Under the pieces are notes generated by a model. It saw nothing but the letters and a program-made list of their open reading frames with translations, searched no databases and was not told the DNA's origin. From NCBI GenBank assembly GCA_019054805.1, contig JAHQIY010000007.1, positions 749,501-813,500 on the forward strand: a stretch of 64,000 nucleotides of DNA. The letters are read 5' to 3'. Shown here piece by piece: positions 10,176-21,487 of this stretch; position 1 is the stretch's first letter, and each line of letters begins with the position of its first letter. Source of the DNA: Brachionus manjavacas (Eukaryota; Rotifera; Eurotatoria; Ploima; Brachionidae). The translations under genes and the position numbers were made by a program.

Positions 10176-12050
10176 TAAAATAAGTGTTAATTACTTTGTT
10201 GGTTAGAATTTTTTTTTGTATTTTATCTTTTTAATTTTTTTAAAACTAATTGTCTCTTCTAAAAAAAATAAATACATTTTGCAAAAAATGTTTATACACT
10301 TTTATTTATTTTTTATGAATTAAATTATACACTAAAAAAAAATTTATCTCCTAACAAAAAATATATTCTTTTTTTTATTTAAAAAATTCGAAAATTCTAT
10401 AAATTTACTATTATGCAAGATTTTTATATTATGAAAATTCTTTTTAAATTAATTATTCATGATAATAGAACGATTTGATGAACATGTTTATTAAAATTTT
10501 ATCGTAAAATTTAATTAACAGGATTTTTTTGAGAGTAGAATTCAAAATTGTCAAAAAAAAGTAAAAATAAGTCTTTTCAAAGTCAAATCTACAATTTGAA
10601 TTGACTTTGAATTTTTTAACAAATTTTAACTTGTTTATTTAAAGAGATAAATTGATAAAAAGCATAATTATTAATTTGAATCTTAAATTCATTCTTAGGT
10701 ATAAAGCCTAAATAATGAAATTTGTCAAATAATTATCAAGTTTAGTCTTTAAAATTGCAGCATTTGACATTTATTTACACAACACCATATTTATGGATGG
10801 TTTCTAAGGTCACAAATAAAATTATTTTCTTGAAGAAAAAAAAATTAGGCTATCTTTGCTATTTTAAAATTTTATTTTAAATTCATGATATTATTCAGCC
10901 TTTAGGCTTGAATATTTTTACTTTTAAAAATCCTTTTAATCAAAAGTCAAATGACTTTGACTTATTGAATTTTGTACAACATTGAAAATTCTCCAAGGCT
11001 TTAAAGTTAATCTATTTTAATTTTGCTTTTTGCACAAAATCAAAATTTTTTGGTAATTTAATAAAATAAATAAATTTAATAAGTAAATTTAATAAAATCT
11101 TTTATTTTTAAAAAAATTAAAGATCAGGGTCCGTTTTTGTTAGTTGTCGTCTCTTGTTCCTAAATATTGGGATTAATTGATATATTAGGTTGGAATGGGG
11201 AAGTTTTTAATGAAAAAACGCACTTTTGGCGCATAGAATCTTGGTCAACATAGACTTATTTTCTATAAATAAAAGTGTTAAAAGTGTTGCAGTAGTTCTA
11301 TGAATAAATTTGGAAATTTTAGTATTTCCTGTTAAAATTAAAACAAAATTTAACAGGATATGCTGTAGCAAAAAAATTTAAAAAAAAGCCCATCGTTATT
11401 GAGAAAAAGTATTTAGTAATAGTACTAAAAAATTTCAAAAATCAAAAATTTCACTTATAATCTAAAACCTGCATAAATATTTTTATTTTTTATAAAAACG
11501 CTTATAGTCATTATATAAGGCCAATTAAAACAGATCGTAATGTCTCTTAAAATAAAAATATGCTAAAAAATTTAGTATGATAATAAATTATTATTTAATA
11601 AAAATTAATTTGGATCAAAGGTTTCTTAACATATAGGAATAATAAAATAGTATTTTTATAAAGATTTTATTAAAATTCTCTTGATAATTTAATCAAGCAA
11701 AAACTTAAATATTTTTTTTTTATTAATTCATTAGATAGAATCTTGATTACTTTAATAAATGAACTAAACAAAATATTTCCTTATTTAAAAAAAAAAAAAT
11801 TTTGAATTTAAAAAATTAAATCAATTAATGATCTCAAAGAATAAAAATTTCATCTTGATATAGTTTTATTTAAGATATGTCGAATTAAAATAAGAGAAAA
11901 ATTCAAGTTAAATATGGTTAGCTAAGTAAAATGTATTTTTTAATAAATTCAGCTCAATTCAGCATCTTTTGAAATATTTCAAGGCTTTGGCATAGTGAAA
12001 AAAAAGTTTAGTCTAGACAATTTTTCGCATAGTAATTTAATTAGGCTAGA
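10176..12050. other. Intergenic, AT-rich, possible mariner end
   Basis: The stretch is A/T-rich with no coding signal. At 11186-11210 the words TTAGGTTGG and AAGTTTTTAATG after a TA resemble the outer end of mariner elements (TTAGGTTGG...). No partner end or transposase was found, so this is at most a relic. Confidence 0.4.
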
Positions 12051-13125
12051 ATGGAGAATAAAACAGCGAAGAAAGCCGAACCTGGCTACTTGGGTGGCCT
12101 AGGTAATTGGACCGCTATATTTTTATTTATTTTTTGATATTTAATGATAAAAAAATTTAAAAGAAATGTTTTTCAAGCAAGTATGGGTGCAACGTGCCTA
12201 ACACATCCGTTGGATACGGTAAAAGTTCAGTTACAAACTCAGAAAAAAGTCCAACATGGCTTTTTTGGTATTGATCATCATTTTTAATAATTTTGAGCAT
12301 TTTCTAATTTATTGTCAAGGTATGTCTTTCAAAATTGTAAAAACTAGTGGCTTTTTTTCACTATACAATGGAATGTCTGCCGCTCTTCTCAGACAGGCAA
12401 CCTATTCAACAACTAGATTTGCTTTCTATGAATATGCAAAAGAGGTTTTAGTTGAGTGGGAGGCCAAAAAAGGAAACGATATTCAGAAGAATCAGCTACC
12501 ATTTTATCAAAAAATGATTATTGCCGGTCTTGGTGGAGGAATTGGAAGTATTGTTGGTAAAATTTGAAAAAGTACATTTTTGATCAAAATAATAAATTTT
12601 AGGAAAAAAGGTAGTCCTGCAGATTTAATAAATGTTCGCATGCAAAATGATTCAAAACTTCCACTAGAAAAACAAAGAAATTATAAGCACTGCTTTGAAG
12701 CATTGTATAGAATAACAAAGACTGAAGGCTTTACTACTCTATACACGGGCTTTCACATGTCATCATTGAGAGGTGTTTTGGTAACTGTAGGCCAATTGGC
12801 TTTCTATGATGAGTTTAAGACAAAACTTATCCAAACTCCATATTTCAATGATACGATCGCGACTCATTTTGTGGCCAGTATGTGTGCTGGCTTTGTGGCA
12901 ACACTAATTACTATGCCGCCTGATGTAATTAAAACTCTTTTAATGAATGCCAAACCCGGAGAGCTCGATGGAATTTTACATGCAACTAGAGAAGTGCTCA
13001 GATATGACAAGCTTGGATTATTTAAAGGATTTTGGCCGAGATATGTTCGTCTGGGACCATTTACAATCATATCTTTTGTTTTTTACGAAAAATTAAAAAA
13101 AATATCTACCTATTTTACTAAATAA
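12051..13125 (+). CDS. SLC25A10: Mitochondrial dicarboxylate carrier-like protein, divergent intron-bearing copy
   Basis: Four exons: 12051-12102, 12178-12267, 12320-12556, 12611-13125, giving 894 bases and 297 residues. The last acceptor is AAAAAG at 12605-12610, which restores the IVGSPADL reading seen in the paralogue. It is an SLC25 carrier with three repeats, each with an odd-helix motif: THPLDTVKVQLQTQ, SPADLINVRMQND, MPPDVIKTLLMNA. The PADL/I-NVRMQND motif is typical of SLC25A10, which exchanges malate or succinate for phosphate across the inner mitochondrial membrane. It is closely related to the intronless copy 1.8 kb downstream. Odd points are that the third motif has lost Arg (KTLL instead of KTRL) and the usual PHTI/FTF end reads PFTIISF. 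It also has a longer matrix loop (VEWEAKKGNDIQKNQ). It could be a specialised or decaying paralogue; no stop is present. Confidence 0.85.
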
Positions 13126-14939
13126 ATGTCTTGGATATTTAATTTTTTATCATTTGGATCAAGAGTTTAAAACTTTAAATTATTTTTGAATTAAGTACCA
13201 AAAGAATAGATTTTAAATTTGTTTTCTTATAAACTAATAATGAGGGCAAAATATCTGAAAAAACAAAATTTGAAAAGACAAAACAATTAAAAAAAATATT
13301 TTTTTCAAAAGAACAAACTTAGCTATTGTTTATCTGCTAACAATTTCTTAATTTTACTTAGATATTAGATATTTCATGAAATCAAAAAATTTATTAATCC
13401 AGGAAAAATAACAAAAAGAATGATATTAATAATAATAATGTTAAACTTTATCTAATCTTTCTTTATAACTTTAATTTCGAAAAGACAGTGATGCTAAAAG
13501 AAATTTTTGGAAATTTTAAGGGCATTTATATCATGAATTTATTAAAAATTTTAAACTTTAGAAATAATAAAAAAGGTAAAAAATTTTGAAAAATTGTTGT
13601 TAGATCTAAATCTCTATTTACTTTATGTAAGAAAAAAGACTAAATATAGAATTATTTTGAAGAATTTACTATGCTCAAAGAAAAACTGCTCCCAACCTTG
13701 CCACCTGGCTATTATTTTTGAACGTCGCCATCTTACATTATATTGATTCTTAACCACTTCTTCAATTTAAGGTTTGACCGGACTAATACCTCTGCGATAA
13801 AATATTAAGTTTATAAATTTTGCAAAGCTTTGTACGATTTGTGTAAGAAAAACTGAGCAAAACAAAAAGTTTCTTTATATTTAAGTGTCCCCACTATTAT
13901 TTAGTTCGAGCTTGCTTTTAGCGAAATTCCTGTCTCAAACAATGTGAATTTCATCTCTTTCAGATATTTTTCTTCTTATATCTTCAAAAAATTCAAATGA
14001 TTAAGTCACTTTTAGAAACATAAAAAATTGGAAATATTTTTGACTTGTAAATTTTAAAAAAGAGCAAACTTTAAAGTCGAGAAATTTTAATTAAAAGAAC
14101 AAAATTTAGAAGTTGCAGAATAACAATTTCTATTTTATAATAAAAATGGGAAAAAAATAAATTTATTTTTCAATTTATTTATTATTATCTAGCTTAAAAG
14201 TTTATAAGATAAAATTCTACTTTTTTAAGATTTACAATGAAAAAAAATTTTAATTATTAAATTTTTTTAACAAAATTTACATAATTTTTTGTATCTAGAA
14301 AATATTATGTATCAGTTTAATTTATTTCAAATTAAATGTTTTTTAATTTTTTTTGCCAATTTTAATAATTTGGAAAATAGTTTTTACCAAGAAACTTTTT
14401 TCTTTATTGAATATTTAAATAAATATTTCGCGCACACGAACAAACTTAATGTTTGATTTTTCTGTGAATCAAAAAGAATCATTTTGAAAAAAAATTTGCT
14501 TAGTCATTGTGACTTTATATATCTAAAATATCCAAGGTAAATCCAAGGCTTTTAAAAAATGCTTTTTTAGCTGTTTCGTTGCGAATAAATTTTCAATGTT
14601 ATTAAGAAAATTTCGCAGCGTTAAAGGAATACTATAATTTCTACGTTGATGGTGCACGCTTGTAGACCCACCCCTTGTTATATTATAAATTCCATGAAAA
14701 ATTAAAAACCAAAAAATTTCAGAGAAAAATTCAAAACTTATCAGTTTAAAAAATTCAGCTCAAAATTTCACATTGTTAATTTTCACAAAAAATAATCCAA
14801 GTGATAACCCTAGTTAAAATTTGGAAAAGCATTCAAAATAATTATAATAATATATTTTTAGATATGACTATTTTTTTAAATGAGACTTAATTCTTTTTTT
14901 CTATTAAAAAAATAAGTTTAGAAATATTTATTTACAAAA
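13126..14939. other. Spacer between the two carrier paralogues
   Basis: 1.8 kb of A/T-rich sequence. A slightly GC-richer patch at about 13685-13800 and another at 14640-14690 show no frame or repeat I can name. I see nothing functional. Confidence 0.5.
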
Positions 14940-15806
14940 ATGGCTAAAGCAAACCAAAAAAAAGATCCTTGGTATTTGGGTGGCATAGCATCAATCGGTG
15001 CTGTTTTGATCACACATCCATTGGACACAATTAAGGTTCAATTGCAGACTCAACAACATGCTCGATTCGGATTCTTCGGCATGACAGTCAACATAGTTAA
15101 GAATAATGGTTTTTTTGCATTGTACAATGGAATTTCAGCCGCTGTTCTAAGACAAGCTACCTATTCAACGACACGTTTTGCTTGCTATGAGATAGTCAAA
15201 GATCTTGTCAATAATTCGAACTCTAATTCGAAGCCCAAAGAAATGCCATTTTATCAAAAAATTTTAATTGCTGGTATGAGTGGCGCAATCGGTGGTATTA
15301 TTGGAGCTCCAGCAGACTTGACCAATGTGAGAATGCAAAACGATTCAAAATTGCCTGCAAATCAGCGCCGCAACTACAAACACTGCTTTGAGGCGCTGTT
15401 TCGTATAACACGCACCGAGGGTTTCAGTCGTTTGTTTGCCGGTTCATCAATGGCCTCGTCCAGAGGCATGCTGGTGACTGTAGGTCAGCTCGCATTTTAT
15501 GATGAAATAAAGTGTCGCCTTATTAAATCTACCTATTTTGCGGATAATTTGATCACTCATTTTACTGCTAGTTTAAGTGCCGGAGTTATTGCGACCATTA
15601 TTACAATGCCATTAGATGTTTTGAAAACTAGATTAATGAATGCTAGCCCAGGAGAGTACTCTGGTATTTTGCATTGTGCAAGAGATATTTTAAAAGTTGG
15701 CCCTGGTGGTTTTTTCAAAGGATTCACGCCAGCTTTTGTACGTCTCGGACCTCATACCATTTTCACTTTTATCTTTCTAGAACAATTGAAAAATTTAGCA
15801 CGATAG
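14940..15806 (+). CDS. SLC25A10: Mitochondrial dicarboxylate carrier, intronless copy
   Basis: A single exon of 288 residues, the normal size for SLC25A10 (human 287). It has six transmembrane helices in three repeats with the full signatures ITHPLDTIKVQLQTQ, GAPADLTNVRMQND and MPLDVLKTRLMNA, plus GPHTIFTFIFLEQLKNL at the end. SSMASSRGMLVTVGQLAFYD matches animal dicarboxylate carriers. It exchanges dicarboxylates (malate, succinate) for phosphate or sulfate at the inner mitochondrial membrane, feeding gluconeogenesis, the urea cycle and NADPH supply in known animals. It shares long identical stretches with the upstream intron-bearing gene (for example RRNYKHCFEAL against QRNYKHCFEAL). Lack of introns could reflect retroposition or intron loss; no poly(A) scar is distinguishable in this AT-rich DNA. 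The first ATG directly precedes the carrier fold. Confidence 0.93.
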   Translation: MAKANQKKDPWYLGGIASIGAVLITHPLDTIKVQLQTQQHARFGFFGMTVNIVKNNGFFALYNGISAAVLRQATYSTTRFACYEIVKDLVNNSNSNSKPKEMPFYQKILIAGMSGAIGGIIGAPADLTNVRMQNDSKLPANQRRNYKHCFEALFRITRTEGFSRLFAGSSMASSRGMLVTVGQLAFYDEIKCRLIKSTYFADNLITHFTASLSAGVIATIITMPLDVLKTRLMNASPGEYSGILHCARDILKVGPGGFFKGFTPAFVRLGPHTIFTFIFLEQLKNLAR

Positions 15807-16270
15807 AAATTTGTATGAAAGTGTTTGTTTTTAAAATTTTATGAAATTTTAATAATTATTTTCTTTAAAAAAAATGTTGCCTATGATCCGCTTAGGATTA
15901 TTTTAGTGTCAAATTTAATTTGAATATAAATTTAAAAAAAAAAAATTTTTTAATTAGGTCTTGAAAATTTATTCCAATTGTATAGGCTGATGATGATTAA
16001 AATTTGAACTAATTTAGCAAAAAAATTGACCTCATCTAATTTACGATTTGACTAAGAGTTTGTTCTTTTTCAACTTATAAACAAAAAAACAAAATAAAAT
16101 TTAGCTACTTTAACATTTAATAATTAAAAGATCATAACAAATAAAAAAGATAAATAACTAGATAGAATTTAGTATCACTTTATCTAAAATTAAATAAAAT
16201 TTTATCTACGTCTTTAAAAACTAGATTAAATTAATTAGCATTATTAAAGTTTAGAAAAACTATTCAAAAA
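15807..16270. other. Spacer upstream of the SLC5 gene
   Basis: 464 AT-rich bases with no feature that I can support. Confidence 0.5.
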
Positions 16271-18040
16271 ATGAAATATAAACTTGAAGCCTTTGACTAT
16301 GTATTGCTGATTTTAATATTTCTAGTCACAATTTTAATCGGATCATATCATGGATTAAAAGAAAAGATAAATAAATACTTTTCAAAAAGTAAATTATCAA
16401 AAAAAGAGAGTACAAACAGTGTATCGCACTATTTGACAGCCAACTCTTCAATGAATCCCATACCAGTCGCATTTTCATTATTGGCTACATTTTTCTCTAC
16501 AACCGCATTGCTAGGAATTCCAGCCGAAGTTTATCAATATGGACTTGAGTATTGGATAACCGCATTCTCTGGCATGCTTACACCAATAATAGGCGCTTAT
16601 GCAACAGGGCCACTATTCGCCCGTCTCCACATTTTTACCATTTTTCAGTACCTGCAGTTAAGATTTGGTTCTCCCTCGGTAAAATATGTGGGAACTCTAT
16701 GCTACATAGTTAAAAATTTTATTTCAACAGCAATTTTTATATTTGGGCCAGCCGTCTCTTTGAACATTTTTTCAGACATTAGCGAAAAATACTCAATAAT
16801 CATGGTTGGATTTATTGCAACATTTTATACCACAATTGGTGGAATTAAAGGAGTAATATGGACCGACTTTTTTCAAATAGTCATAATGATTATATCTTTA
16901 TTGATGATTTTAATCAAAGGCATTTATGATGTAGGTGGTTTTGGTAAATTATTTGAGATCAATTCCAATGGTGGAAGGTTCAACGTGCTCGATTTTGACC
17001 CCAACCCTTTTGAGCGTCAAACATTCTGGTCTATTTTCTTTGGATTCTTAGTCTACTTTTCTTATTCGTATTCCACCGATCAGCAGACTTTGCAGAGATT
17101 TCAGGCAACAAAAACAAAAAAATTAGCTCAGAAGGCCCTGCTGCTAAATGTGCCGGGTGTCTTTCTAATGTTGTCGCTGTGCTGCTTTGTCGGACTAGTT
17201 GTGTATGCAAATTTTGCAACCTGCGATCCTTTGACATCAAAACAGATTACAAATCCAAATCAGTTAGTGGGCTTTTTTGTGGCTAATAACCTTAAAAGTA
17301 TTCCTGGCTCGGCGGGTTTTTTTTTAGCCGCAGTTTTTTGTGGATCCTTGAGCTCAGTTTCTTCTTCGTTGAACAGTTTATCGTCTATAATTTGGGAAGA
17401 TTACTTTAAATCTTTTAAATATTTTCAACATTTAGATGAGGCTAAAAGCTTGACCACAACCAAAATGATTGTAGTTGCTTGCGGAATTTTGAGCACTTTA
17501 TTCTCGTTCATAATTGCCGCATTCGGAACTAATCTTCAACAAATTTCGACTAGTCTAAATGGAGCTATGATATCGCCCATTTTAGGCCTTTTTGTGCTGG
17601 GCTGTTTTTTCAAATATACCAACTCATGGGGAGCTTTATTTGGAAGCTTTTTCGGATTTACTTTTGGGATATGGATCAGTTTCGGAGCATTTATAGTAAA
17701 GCCTTATTATCCAAAATTAAATACTACCACCGAGTTCTGTTCATTGTCAAACGCTTCATTTATTTCTCTTAATCAAACAGCCAGTGGTGAAAATTTGACT
17801 GGGTTCGCAAAGATTTATTCTGTTTCTTACATGCTGTATACACCTTTAGGCACATTAATCACAGTTTTTATTGGACTGATAGTGAGTTTGATCACTGGTG
17901 GGCCTAAGCATCATGCTGACGATTCATTAATATTGTTAAATTTGTTTGGATTTTGGAAAAAAAGAAAAATTGAAAGTGAAAGAAATACTGAAATGTTCAA
18001 TTTCGAACAACATAATGTAAAAACTGTTACTTTTGATTAG
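16271..18040 (+). CDS. Sodium-coupled SLC5 family transporter (monocarboxylate/vitamin-type)
   Basis: A single exon of 589 residues, standard for the SLC5 family. It starts with FDYVLLILIFLVTILIGSYH (helix 1) and YLTANSSMNPIPVAFSLLAT (first sodium/substrate helix), then GIPAEVYQYGLEYWI, TIGGIKGVIWTDFFQ, STDQQTLQRFQATKTKK and SSVSSSLNSLSSIIWEDYFK. These are hallmark SLC5 segments, and the wording fits the SLC5A5/6/8/12 branch (iodide, multivitamin, monocarboxylate) rather than the glucose branch. I count about 13 membrane segments. The loop before the last one holds several N-glycosylation sites (NTT, NAS, NQT, NLT). The charged C-tail is short. Substrate cannot be fixed from sequence; lactate- or pyruvate-type monocarboxylates are a family-based guess. 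It lies 464 bases after the dicarboxylate carrier on the same strand. Confidence 0.9.
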   Translation: MKYKLEAFDYVLLILIFLVTILIGSYHGLKEKINKYFSKSKLSKKESTNSVSHYLTANSSMNPIPVAFSLLATFFSTTALLGIPAEVYQYGLEYWITAFSGMLTPIIGAYATGPLFARLHIFTIFQYLQLRFGSPSVKYVGTLCYIVKNFISTAIFIFGPAVSLNIFSDISEKYSIIMVGFIATFYTTIGGIKGVIWTDFFQIVIMIISLLMILIKGIYDVGGFGKLFEINSNGGRFNVLDFDPNPFERQTFWSIFFGFLVYFSYSYSTDQQTLQRFQATKTKKLAQKALLLNVPGVFLMLSLCCFVGLVVYANFATCDPLTSKQITNPNQLVGFFVANNLKSIPGSAGFFLAAVFCGSLSSVSSSLNSLSSIIWEDYFKSFKYFQHLDEAKSLTTTKMIVVACGILSTLFSFIIAAFGTNLQQISTSLNGAMISPILGLFVLGCFFKYTNSWGALFGSFFGFTFGIWISFGAFIVKPYYPKLNTTTEFCSLSNASFISLNQTASGENLTGFAKIYSVSYMLYTPLGTLITVFIGLIVSLITGGPKHHADDSLILLNLFGFWKKRKIESERNTEMFNFEQHNVKTVTFD

Positions 18041-18994
18041 AATTTTTTCTTTTAATAAATTAATTCTATTAAATATAATCAATAAATAATAATTATTCAT
18101 TTAAATATTTTGTAATGAACAAAGTTTATTAATTTAACTTCATCTGGATAAAATTTTTTATATCATATAATAAATTTTACTTTTTATATATAAAAGACTT
18201 TTTAAATATAAAAAATACCTTTATTAAGTAAAAATGAATTTTTAATATCTTCAAGTGACTTTTTTTTTTTTTAACTCAAAAATGCTCGGCATCGTTTTCC
18301 TTCTTTTTGTTCTTTATCTTAATTTAGCAATTGCTCGAGTGTCCCTTTTTTTATTTAACTAATTTAACCGACTATTCTTAAAAAATAATATTTAAAGAAT
18401 AGTCGAAATTAATGAATCCTCAAAAGTTAAATATTTTACTTTAAAAAAACGTTTAAAGTCTTAGAAAATTAGATTTTTTTTCCTTCAACAATTTTTTTAA
18501 ATAATTAGATAATTTAAGGAAAAAAGCAGACAAATACATCGTAAAAATGAAGCAATCTACTAATTTAAAATAAACATTTTTAACGATTGATTTATTGGAA
18601 AAAAAAATAGAAAAAAAAATTTATTTACTAAATACAGATAAAAAATATCTTCTATAATCATATGGGAGCTGTAGTTTAATTTATTTAGATTGTATTTTCA
18701 ATGATTAAGTAAATGAGAATTTAATATAACATAAGTTTTAAAACATCATACCATATCATACCAAATGTGTAGTGAAATATCAAATAAATTTAATTCAATA
18801 CAAAAAATATTTATTTTTAAATATTTAAACGATTTTTATTTAGAGACTGGGGTTTAATTAAAATAAGATATATGAAAATGTAAAAAAATTAGAAATTTTA
18901 AATTTTACAATCAAAAATTTCTAATAAAAATACGATTAATAAATAAAACAGATTTAATACGAAAACATTCTAGTTTGCTAATAACTCGTGTTTC
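18041..18994. other. Intergenic between SLC5 and V-ATPase F genes
   Basis: A/T-rich. A short frame at 18282 (MLGIVFLLFVLYLNLAIAR followed by GTGTCC) looks like a signal-peptide first exon, but no second exon was found. Nothing else was seen. Confidence 0.4.
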
Positions 18995-19508
18995 TTATTT
19001 AAAATCATCGGCAGAAAACATTCTCTTAAATTAAAAAGAAATAAAAATCAACCATCTTAATCAATTAGGATTTACCTGTGCTCTTTTTAGGATAAAATCC
19101 TTGGAAGGATCGTATGCGTGTTCTTTGCTCGGAATTTCCAAAATTGCTGGAGTTATCTTGGCGTGATTATCAATCACGTGACGTACCATATCAGCAACAT
19201 ATTGAACAATTAACAAAACTGCAATATCATCTCTGTTTATAAAACCTCGAATAGCTTCTTCTAATTCAGCTAATGATGTATCTTGATTTAGAAAAAAATT
19301 TAAAAATAACCACTTTAAAATCTGTCCATACTTTTGTCATAGATAAAATAGTTTGGCTGTCTAGATTTGTTTAATTCACCAGACCCAGACATTAAAAATC
19401 CAATAACTGTGTCCTAAATATCTAAAATTAGTTTTGAATTAAAAAAATATTGATCAAACTGACCTCGTCACCAATCACAGCAATTAGTTTACCTTTGATG
19501 TTACTCAT
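18995..19508 (-). CDS. ATP6V1F: V-type proton ATPase subunit F
   Basis: Four exons on the minus strand: 19464-19508, 19332-19413, 19076-19281, 18995-19024, totalling 363 bases and 120 residues (human 119). Recognised segments are KGKLIAVIGDEDTVIGFLM, GSGELNKSRQPNYFIYDKN, NRDDIAVLLIVQYVADMVRH, PAILEIPSKEHAYDPSKDFI and a last mini-exon RMFSADDFK that matches the conserved GMFTAEDLR end. Subunit F belongs to the central rotor stalk of the V1 sector, linking ATP hydrolysis to proton pumping in endomembranes. All introns are GT-AG (48-52 bases) and the phases join cleanly. The last exon has only ten codons, easy for a gene finder to miss. The gene is convergent with the SLC5 gene. Confidence 0.96.
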
Positions 19509-20499
19509 TTTTTTCTTGAAAAATTAAAAATTCTAAAAAATAATTGAAAGATAAATTAAAATTTTAGATCTGGAAGCAAAATCTAGTTAAAGGTTGAGCA
19601 ATAAAAAGCTAGTTTTAATACTAAAAGTTTGATTAAATTTGGATCGAGTTAAAGATGGATGCAGAAATTATTAAAAAAGACACATAGATAGTGGTTTTTT
19701 GTTTGATAAAATGAATAAGTTATGCTTTAATAATGCCTTAATGCAAATTAATTTATTAAAATTTTTATTTAAATTTTTTTTACGAAGAAACTTAACTTTT
19801 GATCAGATCCAATTACAAAAATTAATTTAAATTGGAAAATTCTGAAATTAAATACAAATAATATTAAAAATTCTTTTAAAAAAGCATTTTTTTTTGACAT
19901 AATTCAACAAAGTTACAATATTGTTTAACGATTTAATCAAAGAATTAATTGATGTTCAATAAATTTTGTCGTAATTAAGGTGATTGACAAAAAATTCAAG
20001 TTAAGATACAAAACAAATTTAATTATTTAATTATTTAATTTATTAGCTATCAAAAAATTTAGTTTTCAATTTTTACTGAAGTTTCTCTTGATGTTTAAAA
20101 ACTATTCTTAATCTATATCGATTCTTAATAATTAACTAATAGTCCAGAACCGCTAGTGTAAAATTGAAAAAAAAAACAGATAGTTATTTTATCTTAAAAA
20201 TTCAAATCTTTTTTTTAAAAAAAATTTATTATTATTTCAAATATTCATTAAAAAAAGAAGATTTTCAATAAATTTTAATAAAAAATTTTTACTCTAATTT
20301 GAAATGGATATTATTATTATCTTCAAAAAGATTATTTATTAGTAAAATAGTAAAACTTTTATTAAAAAACGTTGTTTTACAAATTTACTAAATAATTTTT
20401 TAAAGTTACATATGATCAAGTAAATTTACAAATTTCCTTTTTCCACTTTAGTAATTTTCTAAATTTTAGTATTTAGTACAATTGTAAAAAAAATTTACA
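19509..20499. other. Intergenic, nothing recognised
   Basis: A/T-rich DNA between the V-ATPase F start and the fossil fragment at 20.5 kb. It has simple A/T repeats (for example TTTAATTATTTAATT near 20020). No gene was seen. Confidence 0.5.
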
Positions 20500-20748
20500 G
20501 CTTGCGAGGCCGGATTTTTTTCCGAATTAGTTGCTAGAAATTGTTTCGACGTAGTAGCAGATACTAATCTGGTTCTTAGTATACGTACAGATAAATCAGT
20601 CAAAGGAATCAGACAAGCTGTCAATGAGTTATCAATTGGTGGTGGCTAGGGAAAAATCCGTTGCAAATGCACTGGACAGTATTCAATGCACATGTCGAAA
20701 AGCCAATCTTTTATGCAACTCAAGATGCAATAAATAAATATTTATTTT
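20500..20748 (+). mobile_element. Fossil C-terminal fragment of an integrase-bearing element (KRBA2/SCAND3-like tail)
   Basis: The fragment shows a segment of the type TDKSVKGIRQAVNELSIGGG and a Cys-rich end with CTCRKANLLCNSRC. This is the pattern of the ...REAAS..LS.GGGQGF.KCNC...C.C.KA...CNSRCH tail found after integrase domains in KRBA2/SCAND3-like proteins and related mobile elements. Only the tail is present, and it is broken. The integrase core was not found, so the exact element class (Ginger-like DNA element or LTR-derived) is open. It sits alone in AT-rich DNA and is locally GC-richer than its surroundings. Confidence 0.55.
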
Positions 20749-21487
20749 CTTTAATTAAGTGTGAATTTAGTAATTTACAAAAAATCAGCACGTAAATTAA
20801 TAAAATAAAATATTTTTTTGCTTTATCTTATTTTTTAAAATTACGCTTAGTTTTAGTAATCTTCTAGAATTTTCTAGGAAATTACTAAAACTTTAAATAA
20901 AACAGTAAGTTTTGAAAAATTTATTTTCCGAAAAAATTTGTATGTTAAAATTTTAATTCTTTAGATCATAGACTCTAAAGAAAATACCTTCTAGTTTTTA
21001 AGTAAAGAATATACACATTTGATTTATTCTTTATGTACAAAAATATCTTTAATAAAAGAAAATTTAGAAATTCACTCTTTCTAACAAAATTCTGTAATTA
21101 AATTAGATCATACTTTTTTGGACCTTTTTTTGAAAGAAATCCTGAAAGTTTTTAGTTAAAAAGCAATTTTTTAATAAAATGAAATAAGCTAAAAATATAT
21201 TTTTTGATAAAAGACTAAAACCTTTCTTATAAAAAGAAACTAAATAAAATAAATTTTGCAAATTACAATAATTTCATCTTATGCAAAATTATAGAATAAA
21301 ATTATAAATTTTCCAAAATAAAGCTATATACCAATTCTGAAATCTAAATTCTGTGCTTTTCAAAAAATGCAAAATTATTCAACAATTAAATTACATAAAA
21401 AAACGCCTCAGCTTCAAAAATTTTCTAATTTATATAATTATTTTATTGATTACAGTTAATAATTTTGATGTATTAAACAGATCGAAA
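20749..21487. other. Spacer upstream of NDUFS2
   Basis: A/T-rich, about 740 bases. An open frame runs from about 21353 into NDUFS2 exon 1 but lacks an ATG at its head, and the upstream part is not transit-peptide-like. No motif was recognised. Confidence 0.5.

Noticed and set aside
11186-11215. Mariner terminal inverted repeat
   Set aside because: Only one end is present and no transposase was found, so it is kept as a remark and not as an element.
18282-18345. Signal-peptide-like first exon (MLGIVFLLFVLYLNLAIAR)
   Set aside because: No second exon with a matching phase was found; T-rich DNA readily encodes hydrophobic runs.
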